This document shows, in pieces, positions 5,382 to 6,483 of a stretch of DNA of 6,483 nucleotides. A model generated the notes under the pieces. The model searched no databases. It saw only the letters and a program-made list of their open reading frames with translations, and had not been told where the DNA came from. Made by a program: the position numbers and the translations under genes. Numbering within the stretch: the stretch's first letter is position 1; each line of letters starts with the position of its first letter. This DNA comes from Actinomycetota bacterium (GTDB lineage: Bacteria; Actinomycetota; Acidimicrobiia; Acidimicrobiales; Microtrichaceae). The DNA lies in the NCBI GenBank assembly GCA_018268735.1, contig JAFDWA010000095.1, forward strand, positions 1 through 6,483, in the 5' to 3' direction.

Positions 5382-6483
5382 TGGCTGGCGCGAGGTCGGG
5401 AGCAAGGGAGGAGCTGGGTTCCATCGAGCAGCTGTGCTCGGCCAAGGAGATCGTGGTGTCCACCGGGTCCGGCGGCGTCGGCAAGACCACGACCGCGGCC
5501 GCGGTCGCGGCGACCGCGGCGACGCACCTGGGGGGCAAGGTGCTCGTCCTCACGATCGACCCGGCAAAGCGCCTGGCGAGCGCGCTCGGCATCGAGCGAT
5601 TCGGCAACACCGAGACCCGTGTGCCCGACGAGGCGTTCCTCGACGCTGGTGTCCGGCCGGAGGGGGAGCTGTGGGCGGCGATGCTCGACACGAAGCAGAG
5701 CTGGGACGGACTCGTCCGGATGCACGCACCCGACCCGGCCACCCGGGACGCGATCCTCGCGAACCCCCTCTACCAGAACATCACCGGCAAGTTCGTCCAG
5801 AGCCACGACTACGTCGCGATGGAGCGGCTCTACGAGATCCACGCATCGGGTCGCTACGACCTGATCGTCGTCGACACCCCACCGACGCGCAACGCGGTCG
5901 ACTTCCTCGATGCACCCGACCGGATGGCGGACTTCTTCTCGTCGAGGTTGCTGCGGTGGCTCATCACGCCGTACCGGTCGCGACTCGTGAGCTTCGCCTC
6001 GAAGCCCTTCTACTCGGTCGCCGACCGGATCCTCGGCACGCAGTTCCTCGAGGACATCGCCGAGTTCTTCATGCTCTTCCAGACGATGTACGACGGCTTC
6101 GTCGAACGGGCTCGGGCGGTGACGACGCTGCTGGGCGGACCCCAGACCACCTTCCTCGTGGTGTCGACGCTCGAGGTGGCTCCGGCACGCGAAGCCGAGT
6201 TCTTCCTGGAGCTGCTCACCGAGCGCGGCTACCACGTCGGGGCCCTGGTGCTGAACAAGGTGCTGCCCGACCTCTTCCTCGACCGGCCGGCGACGGCGGC
6301 GGCACGTTCGCTCGCCCACCAGTCGGCGGACATCGCCGCGGCGGTGGGTCCGGCGCTCGGCGAGCCCGCTGATCGAACCGACCGCTTGGCGACGGTGCTC
6401 CGCGAGGTCGGTCAGAGCTTCCTCGACTACCAGGTGGTGACGCGGCGCGAGGCGGAGCAGCGCTCGGAGCTTGCACAGCTCCC
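5381..6483 (+). CDS. ArsA/Get3-like ATPase, subunit without signature lysine (Rv3680-like), 3' partial
   Basis: The frame opens at ATG 5381 and stays open to the window edge: 367 residues with no stop. Seen: Walker A TGSGGVGKTT with P-loop Lys35, where the signature-lysine position is Ser30; switch I TIDPAKRLASALG with Asp60; AAMLDTKQSWDGLV at about 106-119; switch II DLIVVDTPPTRN with Asp165; an aromatic-rich helical stretch at about 182-240 (FFSSRLL, PFYSVADR, EFFMLFQTMYDGF); and LVLNKVLPDLF with Asn292, which mirrors VVVNRVLPELF in the gene before it. The two are therefore paralogues. The DTPPTRN and MLDTK motifs resemble mycobacterial Rv3680, the partner of Rv3679. The start overlaps the upstream stop (TGATG), and AGGAG lies 11 bases before the ATG. 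The visible part has a single cysteine (C19), so arsenite binding is not supported. The hydrophobic stretch lies where Get3 has its client-binding helices; a client-binding role is inference. Confidence 0.92.
   Translation, partial: MAGARSGAREELGSIEQLCSAKEIVVSTGSGGVGKTTTAAAVAATAATHLGGKVLVLTIDPAKRLASALGIERFGNTETRVPDEAFLDAGVRPEGELWAAMLDTKQSWDGLVRMHAPDPATRDAILANPLYQNITGKFVQSHDYVAMERLYEIHASGRYDLIVVDTPPTRNAVDFLDAPDRMADFFSSRLLRWLITPYRSRLVSFASKPFYSVADRILGTQFLEDIAEFFMLFQTMYDGFVERARAVTTLLGGPQTTFLVVSTLEVAPAREAEFFLELLTERGYHVGALVLNKVLPDLFLDRPATAAARSLAHQSADIAAAVGPALGEPADRTDRLATVLREVGQSFLDYQVVTRREAEQRSELAQL

Noticed and set aside
4068..5405. Open frame of 445 codons on the - strand across the first ATPase, DUF3107 and the G-rich array
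   Set aside because: No recognisable motif; composition is that of an antisense shadow, and its Pro-Ser tail is only the complement of the hexanucleotide array.
4859..6319. Long open frame of 486 codons on the - strand
   Set aside because: It lies opposite the two ArsA-like genes, whose motifs are unmistakable. Its translation is Arg/Asp/Val/Glu/His-rich low-complexity text typical of antisense frames in GC-rich DNA.
5185..6372. Open frame of 395 codons on the + strand in another frame
   Set aside because: Extremely Arg/Ala/Gly-rich with no motif. The overlapping frame starting at 5381 contains Walker A, switch I and switch II of an ATPase.
4422..6483. Arsenic resistance role for the ArsA-like genes
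   Set aside because: No arsB, arsD, arsR or arsC in the window, and the arsenite-coordinating cysteines are absent (one cysteine in each visible protein).

Overview
The window is very GC-rich and almost fully coding, with every supported gene on the + strand. The protein set is an Mrp-type P-loop ATPase, a WS/DGAT acyltransferase, a short C4 zinc-finger DksA/TraR protein, DUF3107 and two ArsA/Get3-like ATPases. Together with GTG starts and strong GC bias at third codon positions, this points to a high-GC actinobacterium. A lineage such as Acidimicrobiia would fit, but that placement is inference and no marker gene in the window settles it.

Layout. (1) 1-553: C-terminal half of an Mrp/ApbC-type ATPase used in iron-sulfur cluster handling; its start lies before the window. 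(2) 554-681: spacer with a small hairpin and two competing translation starts for the next gene. (3) 682-3425: two-gene unit for neutral lipid metabolism, a wax ester synthase/diacylglycerol acyltransferase overlapping by 4 bp (ATGA) with an alpha/beta hydrolase. The hydrolase opens with a perfect 3 x 15-bp repeat, and each repeat carries its own Shine-Dalgarno-like GAGG and in-frame ATG. (4) 3426-3526: spacer with a possible promoter and a hairpin, then a 133-residue DksA/TraR-type zinc-finger protein (3527-3928). (5) 3929-4184: the most unusual non-coding stretch. It holds two tandem copies, exactly 60 bp apart, of a 47-bp dyad bounded by GAACTTGT and ACAAGTTC. The right end of each copy sits in the loop of a GGCC-based hairpin whose stem shows one compensatory base-pair change between copies. 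Directly after this comes a 53-bp G-rich hexanucleotide array. (6) 4185-6483: a tightly packed unit of DUF3107 and two paralogous ArsA/Get3-type ATPases. The second ATPase starts at 5381 on a TGATG overlap and runs off the window with no stop.

How the genes work together. The acyltransferase and hydrolase plausibly make and turn over stored triacylglycerol or wax esters. The two ArsA-like proteins look like halves of a heterodimeric, Get3-like ATPase of the type of the mycobacterial Rv3679/Rv3680 pair: one has the signature lysine of the deviant Walker A motif, the other has serine there. They lack the cysteines needed for arsenite binding, so arsenic resistance is not supported. The best candidates for undescribed biology are the two-copy dyad/hairpin element at 3943-4058, the G-rich array at 4059-4111 and the tandem start cassette at 2133-2177.
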